From: Eubacterium callanderi
Lineage (GTDB): Bacteria > Bacillota > Clostridia > Eubacteriales > Eubacteriaceae
Length of the DNA: 64,000 nt
Direction: 5' to 3'
Assembly: GCF_900142645.1 (NCBI RefSeq)
Contig: NZ_FRBP01000005.1
Location: 1-64,000 of the forward strand
Under the pieces are notes generated by a model. It made no database searches. It was given only the letters and a program-made list of their open reading frames with translations, and was not told the DNA's origin. Of this stretch, positions 23,037-31,396 are shown one piece after another (position 1 is the first letter of the stretch; every line of letters starts with the position of its first letter). A program made the translations under genes and the position numbers.

Positions 23037-23987
23037 TCAGGAAAGCCTTGCGATGATGCCCTCCGCCAGGGCTTCATCGATGATGATGTCTGTTACAATG
23101 CCCAGCTTTAGTGCTCCGGTTACCGCGTCGATTTTTTCGTTGCCGTTTACAAGCGCCAAAACGCGTTTAACCTTTGCCAGATTTTCAAAGGGAATACGAA
23201 TCATGGAGGCAGCGCCGATGGTCTCAGTGATCCGGCCCTGGAGGTCAAAGTAGTGGGTACAGATATCGCCGATGATATTGGCACAGTCCTCGGCGAGGAG
23301 CTCGCTCTCACCCGGGTAATACGAGCGGTGCTTCAGGTTGCCGATGGCACCGATACCGATCACCGCGAGATCAATTTCCTGCCATTGGTCCAATATTTCG
23401 GCGTAGGCCTGGGTCCTGGTAAAAAGCTCATAGTCCTCTGGCGACAGGGGACCCAGGGGAAGGTTGATAAAATGGGCTGTACCGCCCGTTTTTTCGGAAA
23501 GCATCCGCACCATCTCGTTGATCATAAAATAGGCGGCAGCCTGGCTGCTGGCGCCGACCAGCGGGAAAATATCTGCCCGCTGTAAGAGGCTGCTCTCGCT
23601 GCACTGCTCGACAAAGCTGTAGACAGAACGGCCCCATGAAATACCGATTTTATGCAGCCCTTCGCGGCAGAGATCGTCAAAATAAAGGGCTGCCCGCTGC
23701 GCAAGCATCTTCCGGGCCAGCGCGTCATCGTTAAAATGGCCGGGAACAATGGTGACATTTTGTATTGGGAAAATTTCCTTTATCATTTGGGCGGCTTTGC
23801 TGAGGTTGGTCTCGACATCATTGATCTTAATTTCGACGATGCTGCGTTCGCGGGCCTCGCTCAGCATTTTTGATATGCTCTGTCTTGTCGTACCAAGTTT
23901 TTTTGAAATGGCCTGCTGTGTCATGTTTTCTTCGTAGTAGAGCCGGGCGACCTGGACCAGCTTTTGTAAGTACTCGGTGTCATTCAT
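23037..23987 (-). CDS. SorC/DeoR-type sugar-binding transcriptional regulator
   Basis: A 316-residue regulator. The N-terminal helix-turn-helix is of the SorC type (YYEENMTQQAISKKLGTTRQSISKML), followed by a sugar-binding domain with the IGISWGRSVYSFVEQ phosphate-loop-like motif and the terminal AVTGALKLGIVTDIIID. Such proteins bind a sugar phosphate and release or activate their operon. It is read in the same direction as, and upstream of, the dehydrogenase-aldolase-kinase genes; the strong palindrome lies in the 145-base gap between them, so that operon is its likely target. Confidence 0.85.
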   Translation of the reverse strand: MNDTEYLQKLVQVARLYYEENMTQQAISKKLGTTRQSISKMLSEARERSIVEIKINDVETNLSKAAQMIKEIFPIQNVTIVPGHFNDDALARKMLAQRAALYFDDLCREGLHKIGISWGRSVYSFVEQCSESSLLQRADIFPLVGASSQAAAYFMINEMVRMLSEKTGGTAHFINLPLGPLSPEDYELFTRTQAYAEILDQWQEIDLAVIGIGAIGNLKHRSYYPGESELLAEDCANIIGDICTHYFDLQGRITETIGAASMIRIPFENLAKVKRVLALVNGNEKIDAVTGALKLGIVTDIIIDEALAEGIIARLS

Positions 23988-24146
23988 TGATGTTTTCTCC
24001 CGTTTGGCGATTCATTTTAGACCATTCTATCACAGTTTGACAGAGGGGACAATTTTATTTTAAACTGTGCTGCCGCACAGCATTTTTGTTTTAGACCCCA
24101 GCCGTGCTATAATAAAGAAAACAATCCAAACGAAAGAGGAAAACAC

Positions 24147-24932
24147 ATGAAGGAAACCATTCGCGTCGCTTTTTTTGATATTGACGGTACGCTGGCCAGC
24201 CACAAGGTGGAGAGCAGCAATTTTCTGGACCGGGTGCCGGCCTCGGCGCGCCGGGCCCTGTGCGCGCTCAGGGAGAACGGCATACAGCCCGTCATTGTGA
24301 CAGGCCGTGAGCCCAGTGTGATCCGCCAGTTTGTTGCGGATCTGGAGATGGACACCTATATTGCGGCCAACGGGCTGAGCCTGACCCACGGCGGCGTGGA
24401 GGTCTGGCGGCAGCTCCTTGCGCCGGAGGTGGTCGCAGCGCTGCTGTGTGAACTCAGAGAGGTCCGAGATGTGGCGGTTGTGCTGGAGAGCACTGCCGGC
24501 AACGTGCTGTGCTGGAATGAAAGCCCCTACACGGTCGATTTTGACGTGAGTATTGAGGGCGCCCTCGAACGGGCCTGCGAGTACGGTGTGTACCAGCTGG
24601 CCATTATCGGTGATGGGCTGAAGGGCCGTGTACGGACAGCGCAGGAGGGACTGAAAGCGCGGGTGGTAGCGCCGCTGGTGCTGGACATTCTCCCGGAGGC
24701 GGTGTCCAAAGCGTCTGCCATCGAGCGGATGCTCGGCCTGCTGGGGTTTGACCGCTCACAGGCCATTGCCTTTGGCGATGAGGAGAATGATCTGGAGATG
24801 TTCGGCGCAGTGGACTACACAGTGGCAATGGGAAACGCCATCGAGGCGCTGAAGCAGACCGCCACCTATGTAACCGACAGTGTGGACGAGGACGGTATTT
24901 ACAATGCCTGTTGTCATTTCGGCCTGATCTAG
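24147..24932 (+). CDS. HAD-superfamily (Cof-type) phosphatase
   Basis: A 261-residue hydrolase after AAAGAGGAAAA. HAD motif I is FFDIDGT (nucleophile and general acid Asp), motif II is IVTGREPS, and the C-terminal motif IV is FGDEENDLEMF, with a lysine in AVSKASAI. The cap is the Cof/C2B type. Such enzymes remove phosphate from sugar phosphates or nucleotides. It is convergent with nothing and divergent from the SorC gene; a simple hairpin follows. Substrate unknown. Confidence 0.85.
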   Translation: MKETIRVAFFDIDGTLASHKVESSNFLDRVPASARRALCALRENGIQPVIVTGREPSVIRQFVADLEMDTYIAANGLSLTHGGVEVWRQLLAPEVVAALLCELREVRDVAVVLESTAGNVLCWNESPYTVDFDVSIEGALERACEYGVYQLAIIGDGLKGRVRTAQEGLKARVVAPLVLDILPEAVSKASAIERMLGLLGFDRSQAIAFGDEENDLEMFGAVDYTVAMGNAIEALKQTATYVTDSVDEDGIYNACCHFGLI

Positions 24933-24947
24933 CGTCAAAAAAAGGTA

Positions 24948-24965
24948 AAAGCCCTTTCGGGCTTT
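24948..24965 (+). terminator. Weak intrinsic terminator/hairpin
   Basis: AAAGCCC-TTTC-GGGCTTT follows the phosphatase gene by 15 bases. The T-run after the stem is short. Confidence 0.5.
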
Positions 24966-25795
24966 GGGTAGGAATCTCAAAGATACAGGCGGTTTGAGCA
25001 GAGGATTGCCTGTTTTTGAGATGAGCAAAATTGGCAATTAAATACGATGGTCCTGTTTCTTTGGAGAATGAATTCGGATGCTGTTATGGATAGAACATAG
25101 AGTTAGGTGTGGGCAGAGGATTGGGGAAATCGCCTGCCCGCGATCAAACAGAGGAGTACTGTTTCGGTTTATGAAAAAAACCATCCGAAAAAGGTAAAAA
25201 AACTTTATCAGGATATTTTCTTGATGGCATCATATTTAATTGAATTAATATTATAATAATTGCCTGTATTTGTCAACGATAAAACTGTAATTGATTACGA
25301 ATTTAAAACCAAAAAGTCCTTCTTTTTGTCGCCAAAACCGGCCGGACTTTGTTTGATAAATGTTTATCAAGCAAAAATAGCGTTAAGGGTGTGTTTTTCG
25401 CTTGTAAAAATATAAAAGAACATGCTAAACCGGCCAAAAAATTAAGGGGATTTTAGCAAAAAATAGTGGGTTTTTATGATTATTAAAGTTATTTTCAGAG
25501 TATAAAGGTTATCTTTAACTGGACAAATAAAATAATAAAGCTATGCTTATTGAGAGATTTTGGAGAAAAGCGGTGCTTTTTGTTGCCTTTTTTACAAAGC
25601 GGCAGGGGCGGCCTCAAATGGAATTTTGTAAAATAAGCAAAAAAACGGCATTAAAAACGAATTTTTTCCAGTTTATAGGCAATTTACTTTAAGAGTGTTT
25701 ATTAATCAGTATAAAATATGCTATAATGAAATCAAAAAATAACTAAAAATACGTTATATCTGCGCAGTGGCGCGTGCCCGGCGCGGCGGAGAGGG
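24966..25795. other. Long non-coding AT-rich gap with small hairpins
   Basis: About 830 bases with no convincing gene. The first part (25100-25195) holds three hairpins in a row: GGGCAG...CTGCCC, AAACAG...CTGTTT and TTCGG...CCGAA. The rest is AT-rich. A promoter for the pilus operon is at 25698-25727. No riboswitch family is recognised and no decayed gene could be reconstructed by eye. Confidence 0.5.
25698..25727 (+). promoter_or_regulatory. Candidate promoter of the pilus-like operon
   Basis: TTTATT (25698-25703), 18-base spacer, perfect TATAAT (25722-25727), about 70 bases before the first gene. Confidence 0.55.
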
Positions 25796-26725
25796 ATGGT
25801 GAGCCCCATAAAGAAAATTAAATATGTTCTGACTGTTTTTTTATGCCTTCTGATGGGTCTGGCCGGTGTGGGCTGCGGCGGCTCGGAGGCCTCAGGAAGC
25901 GGCACCTACACGCTGCCGGAGCTGGTGATCCCAGCTTATTCTGGCGCAGACACCTCCAGTTGTGATGTGGGAGGCTTCGACACCACCGGCGCGGACAGCG
26001 GCTATGTGATGGCGAGCTACACGGGGGACGTGCCGGCCAAGCTTCAGGTGGTCAAGGACGGCGTGAAATACAATTACGATATACCCGCCACGGGCGAGTA
26101 CACGATTTTCCCGCTTCAGATGGGAAACGGTACCTATTCCATACGATTGCTGGTGGGGGTAGGCGATAACCGGTACACGGCTGTTCTGGAGGAGGATGTG
26201 GATGCCTCTCTCTCAAGTGAGTTCGCGCCCTTTGTGGTGCCGAACCAGATTGTGGACTACAACGCGGACAGCGCCTGTGTGGCCTTTGCCAGAGAGCAGG
26301 CTGCCGGCATGAGCTCGGACGCGGACGTGGTCAAGGCGGTTTACGCCTACATCAAGGATCATGTGACCTACGATGTCGCCAAGGCCCAGTCGCCGCCGGT
26401 GGGCTACATCCCCTCAGTGGACGACACCTTTTTAACCAATACGGGTATCTGCTTTGATTACGCCTCGTTGGCGGCAGCCATGCTGCGGTCCTGCGGCATC
26501 CCGACCAAGGTGGAGACCGGCTACATATCGCCGTCGGGCATCTACCATGCCTGGAATGAGGTCTACGTGAAGGACTCAGGCTGGATTGAGGTGGGCTTTA
26601 AGATTGACGCGAATACCTGGACGCTGCTGGACCTGACCTTTGCGGCAGGCTCCTCGAAAAGCGACCTGTCAGGCTTTATCGGCGACGGCAATGAGAATAC
26701 CTATGAAACGCAATATACCTATTAG
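25796..26725 (+). CDS. Secreted transglutaminase-like lipoprotein
   Basis: A 309-residue protein with signal sequence and lipobox (GVGCGG, Cys near residue 27). ATG 25796 is given; GTG 25799 has better spacing from GGAG. Residues about 160-285 form a transglutaminase-like domain with an apparent full triad: C219 in GICFDYA, H251 in YHAWNEVY and D279 in LLDLTF. The domain may act as a cysteine protease or in cross-linking outside the cell. The N-terminal 150 residues look beta-rich. It opens the type IV pilus-like operon, 11 bases before the PilC gene, so processing or anchoring of surface fibres is a reasonable inference. Confidence 0.75.
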   Translation: MVSPIKKIKYVLTVFLCLLMGLAGVGCGGSEASGSGTYTLPELVIPAYSGADTSSCDVGGFDTTGADSGYVMASYTGDVPAKLQVVKDGVKYNYDIPATGEYTIFPLQMGNGTYSIRLLVGVGDNRYTAVLEEDVDASLSSEFAPFVVPNQIVDYNADSACVAFAREQAAGMSSDADVVKAVYAYIKDHVTYDVAKAQSPPVGYIPSVDDTFLTNTGICFDYASLAAAMLRSCGIPTKVETGYISPSGIYHAWNEVYVKDSGWIEVGFKIDANTWTLLDLTFAAGSSKSDLSGFIGDGNENTYETQYTY

Positions 26726-26736
26726 GGAGGTACAGA

Positions 26737-27789
26737 ATGGGAAGAGTAAGTAAGAAGCAGGCCATGAGCTCTGCGGAGCTGTCCGCGCTGTTTACCAGCA
26801 TGTCGATGGTGCTGGATTCAGGGGTCACTGTGAACGACTGCCTGTCAATGATGGTACAGGACGCGGAGGACAGCCGCTTTAAGCGTGTCCTGGAATCGGT
26901 CGAGAAAAATTTGCTGGAGGAATACTTCCTTTATAAAGCCATGGAAAAAACCGGCGGTTTTCCGGAATACGCACTGGGCATGATCGAGGTCGGCGAGACC
27001 TCCGGCCGCCTGGCAGAGGTGCTCGCTTCTCTGGGCGATTACTATCTGCAGGAGGACGGTATCAAGAAACAGGCCAAGAGCGCGGTTCTGAGCCCGCTTT
27101 TACTCATCGCCATGATGGCAGTGGTCGTGCTGTTTCTGGTCTACGCCATCATGCCGGTGTTCAAGGATGTGTTCCGCCAGCTGGGGGTGGACCTGAACGG
27201 CGCCTCGGGCAACGCGCTGGCGTTCCAGGCCGGAAATGTCATTATGATCGTGGTGGGCGTTGTGCTTGTGCTGCTGCTTTGCTGTGTGCTGTTCTATGTG
27301 TTCAGCCCGGCGGGCAGGCAGTTCTTTAACGGACTGGCAGAGCGCTTTGGTGCCACGCGGGACATCTTTTACCGGCTGGACGCGGCACGCTTTATGGGGG
27401 CACTGTCCATCCTCATGACCAGCGGTATTGCCATGGAGCAGGCTCTGGGCCTGGCCAGGCAGACCGTGTCGAGCCAGGCCTTTGGCGAGAAGATCGACGC
27501 CTGTCGGGCTTCGGTTGAGCAGGGCGAGCCCTTTGAGGAAGCCGTATTAAAAACCGGGCTGCTGAGGGGCGTTTACGCCAAGGTGCTCATGGGCGGCAGC
27601 AAAAGCGGTTCTCTGGACCGGGCGGCCGCGCACATCTCAAAAATTTATTTTGAGGAGGCCGAGGATAAGATCGACGGGCTGATCGCAGTCATCGAGCCGG
27701 CGCTGGTCTCGCTTTTGTCCATTGCCATTGGCGCCATTTTGGTCGCAATTCTGCTGCCGCTCATCGGTATTATGGCAGGTATCGGTTGA
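26737..27789 (+). CDS. Type II secretion/type IV pilus inner-membrane protein (PilC/GspF family)
   Basis: A 350-residue protein with two T2SSF domains. The first (residues about 12-135) includes VLDSGVTVNDCLSMM and the conserved GLIEVGETSG-like phrase (MIEVGETSGRL); the second (about 215-335) repeats it as ILMTSGIAMEQALGLA and VLMGGSKSGSLD. Three membrane helices are visible near 113-135, 165-188 and 318-345. PilC forms the platform that couples the pilus ATPase to pilin assembly. Gene order (PilC, pilin-like proteins, PilT) supports a type IV pilus-like machine. Confidence 0.85.
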   Translation: MGRVSKKQAMSSAELSALFTSMSMVLDSGVTVNDCLSMMVQDAEDSRFKRVLESVEKNLLEEYFLYKAMEKTGGFPEYALGMIEVGETSGRLAEVLASLGDYYLQEDGIKKQAKSAVLSPLLLIAMMAVVVLFLVYAIMPVFKDVFRQLGVDLNGASGNALAFQAGNVIMIVVGVVLVLLLCCVLFYVFSPAGRQFFNGLAERFGATRDIFYRLDAARFMGALSILMTSGIAMEQALGLARQTVSSQAFGEKIDACRASVEQGEPFEEAVLKTGLLRGVYAKVLMGGSKSGSLDRAAAHISKIYFEEAEDKIDGLIAVIEPALVSLLSIAIGAILVAILLPLIGIMAGIG

Positions 27790-27819
27790 AAGGCAGCGCT
27801 GTGAAAAGAGGGAATTTTA

Positions 27820-28125
27820 ATGGAAACGAAAAAGAATAAAATACATTTTCTGCCCTCGGTTATCATCTTTGCGGTCATCGTGCTTCTGGTGTGGCTGCTG
27901 TTCAGCCGGGCGTCTGCCAGCATGGATACGGACGGCGGACAGACGCTGGAGACAGCCCTTGAAAACTCTGCGGTACTGTGCTATTCCCTGGAGGGCTTTT
28001 ATCCGCCGAGCTTAGACTACCTGGCCGACAACTACGGCGTGGTGGTGGATCAGGAGCACTACATTGTCCACTATGATGTCTTTGCGTCCAACATAATGCC
28101 AGACATCCGCGTGGTGCCGAAATAG
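27820..28125 (+). CDS. Small pilin-like membrane protein in type IV pilus operon
   Basis: A 101-residue protein. A short basic start (METKKNKIHF) leads to one membrane helix (residues 12-30), then a small outer domain with GFYPPSLDYLADNYGV, a phrase reminiscent of pseudopilins. There is no classic prepilin peptidase site (G before FTLxE), so it is not a standard type IV pilin. It lies 30 bases after pilC and 14 bases before the next gene. Inferred minor component of the assembly. Confidence 0.55.
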   Translation: METKKNKIHFLPSVIIFAVIVLLVWLLFSRASASMDTDGGQTLETALENSAVLCYSLEGFYPPSLDYLADNYGVVVDQEHYIVHYDVFASNIMPDIRVVPK

Positions 28126-28139
28126 GAAAGGAGCGGGAA

Positions 28140-28655
28140 ATGTTTCATAACAAACAAAACGAGAGCATGCTGTCAACCTTTGTCCTGCCTATTTCGCTGG
28201 TCTGCCTTTTCGCTTTGTCGGCTCTGGTGCTCACCTTTCTGGGCTCGGAGAGTTACAAGCATATCAAGGCCAACTATGATGACACCTCCGAGGCGACGGT
28301 GGCGGTCTCCTACCTGAGCACTAAGGTGCGCCAGAACAACCGGGAAAACGCCATTACAGTGGTTCACAGGGCGGACGGCGACCGTCTGGAAATACTGGAG
28401 AACATTGGGGATAAGGCGTACCGGACCGTTATCTACTGCCAGGACGGCGCCCTGTATGAGAGCACCTTTTCGGACGGACAGCCGGGCGGCCTGGAAGCCA
28501 ACGCCATGCGCGTCGCGGATCTGGACGCTCTGCGTGTGCGCGCAGAGGGAAGCAGACTCCTGAATTTTGAGGTGACAGGCAAGAATGGCACGGTGCACAC
28601 CTTTTCGCAGAGCGTCGTGGGAGCGGACAGCCAGGAAGCAGGTGATGCACAGTGA
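28140..28655 (+). CDS. DUF4860-like membrane-anchored protein in type IV pilus operon
   Basis: A 171-residue protein: after 10 polar residues, one helix (about 13-33, LPISLVCLFALSALVLTF), then an outer domain of strands with VSYLSTKVRQN and a DRLEILENIGDKAYRTVIYC hairpin. Size, topology and neighbours fit DUF4860 proteins of clostridial pilus operons, recalled from general knowledge and not searched. Its stop overlaps the next start (GTGA). Confidence 0.6.
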   Translation: MFHNKQNESMLSTFVLPISLVCLFALSALVLTFLGSESYKHIKANYDDTSEATVAVSYLSTKVRQNNRENAITVVHRADGDRLEILENIGDKAYRTVIYCQDGALYESTFSDGQPGGLEANAMRVADLDALRVRAEGSRLLNFEVTGKNGTVHTFSQSVVGADSQEAGDAQ

Positions 28656-29089
28656 AACAGCGCTTCAGATCATCGGGCTTTTTTGTGGAGCTCATCATTA
28701 CCATTGTCTTTTTTGCCATTGCCTGCTGTATTATTGTGCAGCTTTTTGCAAAGGCCGGACTCATAAGCAGCGAGGCGTTTGACAAGCGGGGCGCGGCAGC
28801 CCAGTGTCAGACGCTGTGCGAGACCATCAAGGGGACCGGCAGTCTGGACAGTGTGCTGGAGGACGGCTGCTATGAAAAATCCGGCAGCAGTATCCGGGTT
28901 TTCTACGACAGGAACTGGAAAATGACAACAAGGGATGCTGCGGTGTTCAGTGTTACTGTGACCACTGAGGCTGTGGCCCAGACCGCGGGGAGCCTGGAGA
29001 AAATGCGTTTTGAAGCCCTCAAGGGCACAACGCCCCTCTACACCATGTCCGGCGCCCAGTATTTTGAAGAACCAGCGGAGGTGCAGTGA
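28652..29089 (+). CDS. Pseudopilin-like membrane protein
   Basis: A 145-residue protein that begins with GTG 28652, overlapping the stop of the previous gene. The opening is SSGFFVELIITIVFFAIACCIIVQLF. The FVELIIT segment with Glu at +5 from a Phe resembles a type IV prepilin N-terminal helix, preceded by Gly (SSGFFVE), so it may be cut by a prepilin peptidase. The outer part has two Cys that could pair. Likely minor pilin. No prepilin peptidase gene is in the window. Confidence 0.65.
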   Translation: MKQRFRSSGFFVELIITIVFFAIACCIIVQLFAKAGLISSEAFDKRGAAAQCQTLCETIKGTGSLDSVLEDGCYEKSGSSIRVFYDRNWKMTTRDAAVFSVTVTTEAVAQTAGSLEKMRFEALKGTTPLYTMSGAQYFEEPAEVQ

Positions 29090-29532
29090 TGCGTAAAAAC
29101 AAGCAGGGCATGAGCGTGGGCGTCGTATCGCTTATTATGATTTTTGTGGTCTTTCTGCTGGTGAGTCTGGCGGTCCTGAGCCTGACCACCGCGTCGGCCA
29201 ACGCGCGCATGGCGGACAAATCCCTGGCCATGCAGAGCGCCTACTATGAAGCTGACGCCAGAGCCCAGGAAACCCTGGCCCAGGTAGACGGCGTGCTGAG
29301 AAGCGGCGGCGCGGACCCAGGCGCCCTCGAAGCCCTGGGGCGGGACGTCGTTTATGACCCGGAAACGGGTGTGATCGCTTTTGACACAAAGGTCAGCAGC
29401 ACTGCCACCCTGAAAAGCGAGCTGCGTGTCGAGGGAAACAGCGTGTTGGTGACCCGGTGGCAGACCGTAACGGACGGCGAGTGGCAGACGGACAGCGACA
29501 CTAAGAATTTATGGAAGGGAGGGGCCTCGTAA
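29089..29532 (+). CDS. Pilin-operon membrane protein
   Basis: A 147-residue protein; ATG 29089 (TGATG overlap with the previous stop) has GGAGG six bases upstream, a GTG at 29086 being the weaker choice. A basic start and a long helix (about residues 9-33, VGVVSLIMIFVVFLLVSLAVL) precede a mostly helical and strand domain with an ARAQETLAQVDGVL segment. It resembles PilX/PilW-type minor pilins in place and topology, but no clear peptidase site is seen. It abuts the PilT gene directly (next ATG at 29533). Confidence 0.6.
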   Translation: MRKNKQGMSVGVVSLIMIFVVFLLVSLAVLSLTTASANARMADKSLAMQSAYYEADARAQETLAQVDGVLRSGGADPGALEALGRDVVYDPETGVIAFDTKVSSTATLKSELRVEGNSVLVTRWQTVTDGEWQTDSDTKNLWKGGAS

Positions 29533-30600
29533 ATGGAATTACTGGATTATCTGGAAGAATCAGTGGCCCGGAAGGCATCGGATGTTTTCATCATCACCAA
29601 TTTTCCCTGCTCCTACCGCATCGACGGCAGGATCGTCAGGGGTGAGGGCGAGGTGTTCACGCCCCAGGAGACCGAGCGCTTGATCCGTGAGATCTACGAC
29701 CTGACCGGCGGCCGCTCCATTGAGAAATTTGAGGAAAACGGCGATGATGACTTCTCTTTTGCCCTGAAGGGCATCGGCCGTTTCAGAGCCAATGTGTACC
29801 GCCAGCGTGGGACGCTGGCAGCCGTGATCCGGGTGGTATCCTTTGGTCTGCCGGACCCGGCGTCGCTGTCGATTCCGCAGACGGTACTGGAGCTCAGCAA
29901 GAAGAAGAACGGGCTGGTGCTGGTGACCGGGCCTGCGGGCAGCGGGAAATCCACGACGCTGGCCTGCATTATTGACAAGATCAACCATGAGAAGAGCGGG
30001 CACATCGTGACAATGGAGGACCCCATTGAGTACATCCACCGGCACAACCAGTGCATTGTGACCCAGCGTGAAATCCCCCACGATTCCCAGAGCTATGTGA
30101 CGGCCTTAAAGGCAGTCCTGCGCCAGTCGCCAGACGTCATTCTTCTGGGTGAGCTCAGAGACCTTGAGACCATCGAGATCGCCATGACAGCGGCTGAGAC
30201 CGGCCAGCTGGTCTTTTCGACCCTGCACACCACCGGCACCGCCAACACCATCGACCGGATCATTGACGTGTTTTCCGCGAACCAGCAGCACCAGATACGC
30301 ACCCAGCTTTCCATGATTCTGCAGGCAGTGGTGTCCCAGCAGCTGGTGCCCACAGTGGACGGCAGCCTGACGCCAGCCTTTGAGATCATGCTGGTCACGC
30401 CGGCCATCCGCAATATGATCCGGGACGGTAAGGTGCACCAGATCGACTCGGCCATTTTCTCAGGCACCAAGGACGGCATGTGCACAATGGATACCAGCCT
30501 TCTGGAGCTGTACCGCCAGGGCCGTATTACCGAGCAGACAGCCCTCATGTACAGCCAGAATCACGAATCGCTGGCCCAGAAGCTTAAGGCGGCCAAATAA
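29533..30600 (+). CDS. pilT: Type IV pilus twitching ATPase, PilT family
   Basis: A 355-residue ATPase of about the length of PilT. Walker A is GPAGSGKSTT, the Asp box is in IVTMEDPIEYIH, Walker B is VILLGELRDLETIEIA (the PilT signature ALRDLET-like), and the His box reads FSTLHTTGTANTIDRIID. All essential motifs are intact. PilT powers pilus retraction. No PilB extension ATPase or prepilin peptidase is encoded nearby, so either those genes are elsewhere or this ATPase serves both strokes. Confidence 0.9.
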   Translation: MELLDYLEESVARKASDVFIITNFPCSYRIDGRIVRGEGEVFTPQETERLIREIYDLTGGRSIEKFEENGDDDFSFALKGIGRFRANVYRQRGTLAAVIRVVSFGLPDPASLSIPQTVLELSKKKNGLVLVTGPAGSGKSTTLACIIDKINHEKSGHIVTMEDPIEYIHRHNQCIVTQREIPHDSQSYVTALKAVLRQSPDVILLGELRDLETIEIAMTAAETGQLVFSTLHTTGTANTIDRIIDVFSANQQHQIRTQLSMILQAVVSQQLVPTVDGSLTPAFEIMLVTPAIRNMIRDGKVHQIDSAIFSGTKDGMCTMDTSLLELYRQGRITEQTALMYSQNHESLAQKLKAAK

Positions 30601-30605
30601 AAAAC

Positions 30606-30656
30606 TTTACTTTTCAGCTGGGGTTCGTTACAATATATATGAATGATCATTCATAT
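30606..30656 (+). promoter_or_regulatory. Promoter and palindromic operator of the ArsR-family gene
   Basis: TTTACT (30606-30611), 17-base spacer, TACAAT (30629-30634), then a perfect 20-bp palindrome ATATGAATGA-TCATTCATAT (30637-30656) just downstream of the -10. Its TGAA...TTCA form resembles ArsR/SmtB-family operators. Confidence 0.75.
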
Positions 30657-30670
30657 GAAAGGAAAAATCC

Positions 30671-31033
30671 ATGATTGATAAAAACGGCATTGAGCGCTGT
30701 GATTTTGCCCATGCGCATGAAGATATTGTAAGAACGGTCATGGACCGGATGCCCGACGAGGAGACCTTATACGACCTGGCGGAGCTGTTCAAGGTTTTTG
30801 GGGACTCCACACGGGTTAAGATTCTCTGTGTCCTCTTTGAGGCTGAGATGTGTGTCTGCGATATCGCCGAGCTTCTGAGCATGAGCCAGTCCGCCATCTC
30901 CCACCAGCTCCGGGTGCTCAAGCAGTCCAAGCTGGTCAAGAACCGGCGGGAGGGAAAAACGATTTTCTATTCGCTGGCCGACGAGCACGTCCGCGCCATT
31001 TTTAACCAGGGAATGGAGCATATAATGGAATGA
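30671..31033 (+). CDS. ArsR/SmtB-family metalloregulator
   Basis: A 120-residue winged-helix regulator after AAAGGAAAAA. The recognition region is CVCDIAELLSMSQSAISHQLRVLKQ, with ELF..FGDSTRVKIL before it. The ELxVCD-type motif (MCVCD) places Cys near helix 3, as in the CadC/ArsR metal site, and a His-rich start (DFAHAHEDI) and end (EHVRAIFNQGMEH) may add ligands. Such proteins repress metal-efflux genes until metal binds. No transporter is adjacent, so either it acts on a distant gene or only on itself. Confidence 0.85.
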   Translation: MIDKNGIERCDFAHAHEDIVRTVMDRMPDEETLYDLAELFKVFGDSTRVKILCVLFEAEMCVCDIAELLSMSQSAISHQLRVLKQSKLVKNRREGKTIFYSLADEHVRAIFNQGMEHIME

Positions 31034-31034
31034 G

Positions 31035-31066
31035 GGTACGGTCTGGAACAGACCGTACCGCTTTTT
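31035..31066 (+). terminator. Intrinsic terminator (GGTACGGTCTG family)
   Basis: GGTACGGTCTG-GAA-CAGACCGTACC followed by GCTTTTTAA. The same stem sequence recurs at 45434, 50332 and 57151, with variants at 36421 and 52709. Confidence 0.85.
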
Positions 31067-31151
31067 AATGGAGAAGCGTGGGTGTTATACCTGGCGAGCC
31101 GGCTGCCTTTTAACTGGGTAAAATCTTTTTGAAAAAATCGGAAATATTTTC

Positions 31152-31180
31152 TTGACAAATCCTGTAAAAAAAGCTAAAAT
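31152..31180 (+). promoter_or_regulatory. tRNA-Gln promoter
   Basis: TTGACA (31152-31157), 17-base spacer, TAAAAT (31175-31180), 30 bases before the tRNA. Near-consensus. Confidence 0.85.
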
Positions 31181-31210
31181 AAGTATCGTGCTCAGAACGG
31201 AGTACACTGT

Positions 31211-31285
31211 AGGGGTGTCGCCAAGCGGTAAGGCAATGGACTCTGACTCCATCATTCGCAGGTTCGAATCCTGCCACCCTTGCCA
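31211..31285 (+). tRNA. tRNA-Gln (anticodon CUG), CCA encoded
   Basis: A complete cloverleaf of 75 bases can be drawn. The acceptor stem AGGGGTG pairs with CACCCTT (31275-31281), with one G-T pair. The anticodon stem ATGGA/TCCAT encloses loop CTCTGAC, giving anticodon CTG. The T-arm is GCAGG-TTCGAAT-CCTGC. The 3' CCA at 31283-31285 is encoded. The D-arm GCCAAGCGGTAAGGC is typical of tRNA-Gln. Confidence 0.9.
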
Positions 31286-31297
31286 TTTTGTTTATCG

Positions 31298-31322
31298 GAT
31301 CAGCAATGCTGGTCTTTTTTCT
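31298..31322 (+). terminator. Terminator after tRNA-Gln
   Basis: GATCAGC-AAT-GCTGGTC and a long T-run (interrupted by one C). The same stem is reused at 31496-31522. Confidence 0.75.
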
Positions 31323-31396
31323 TTTTTTGCACACCCGTGTCAACATTTGGCCGTGAGAAATATTGGAACAGGCTTTTCTTTCCGCGTGATCAGGCG

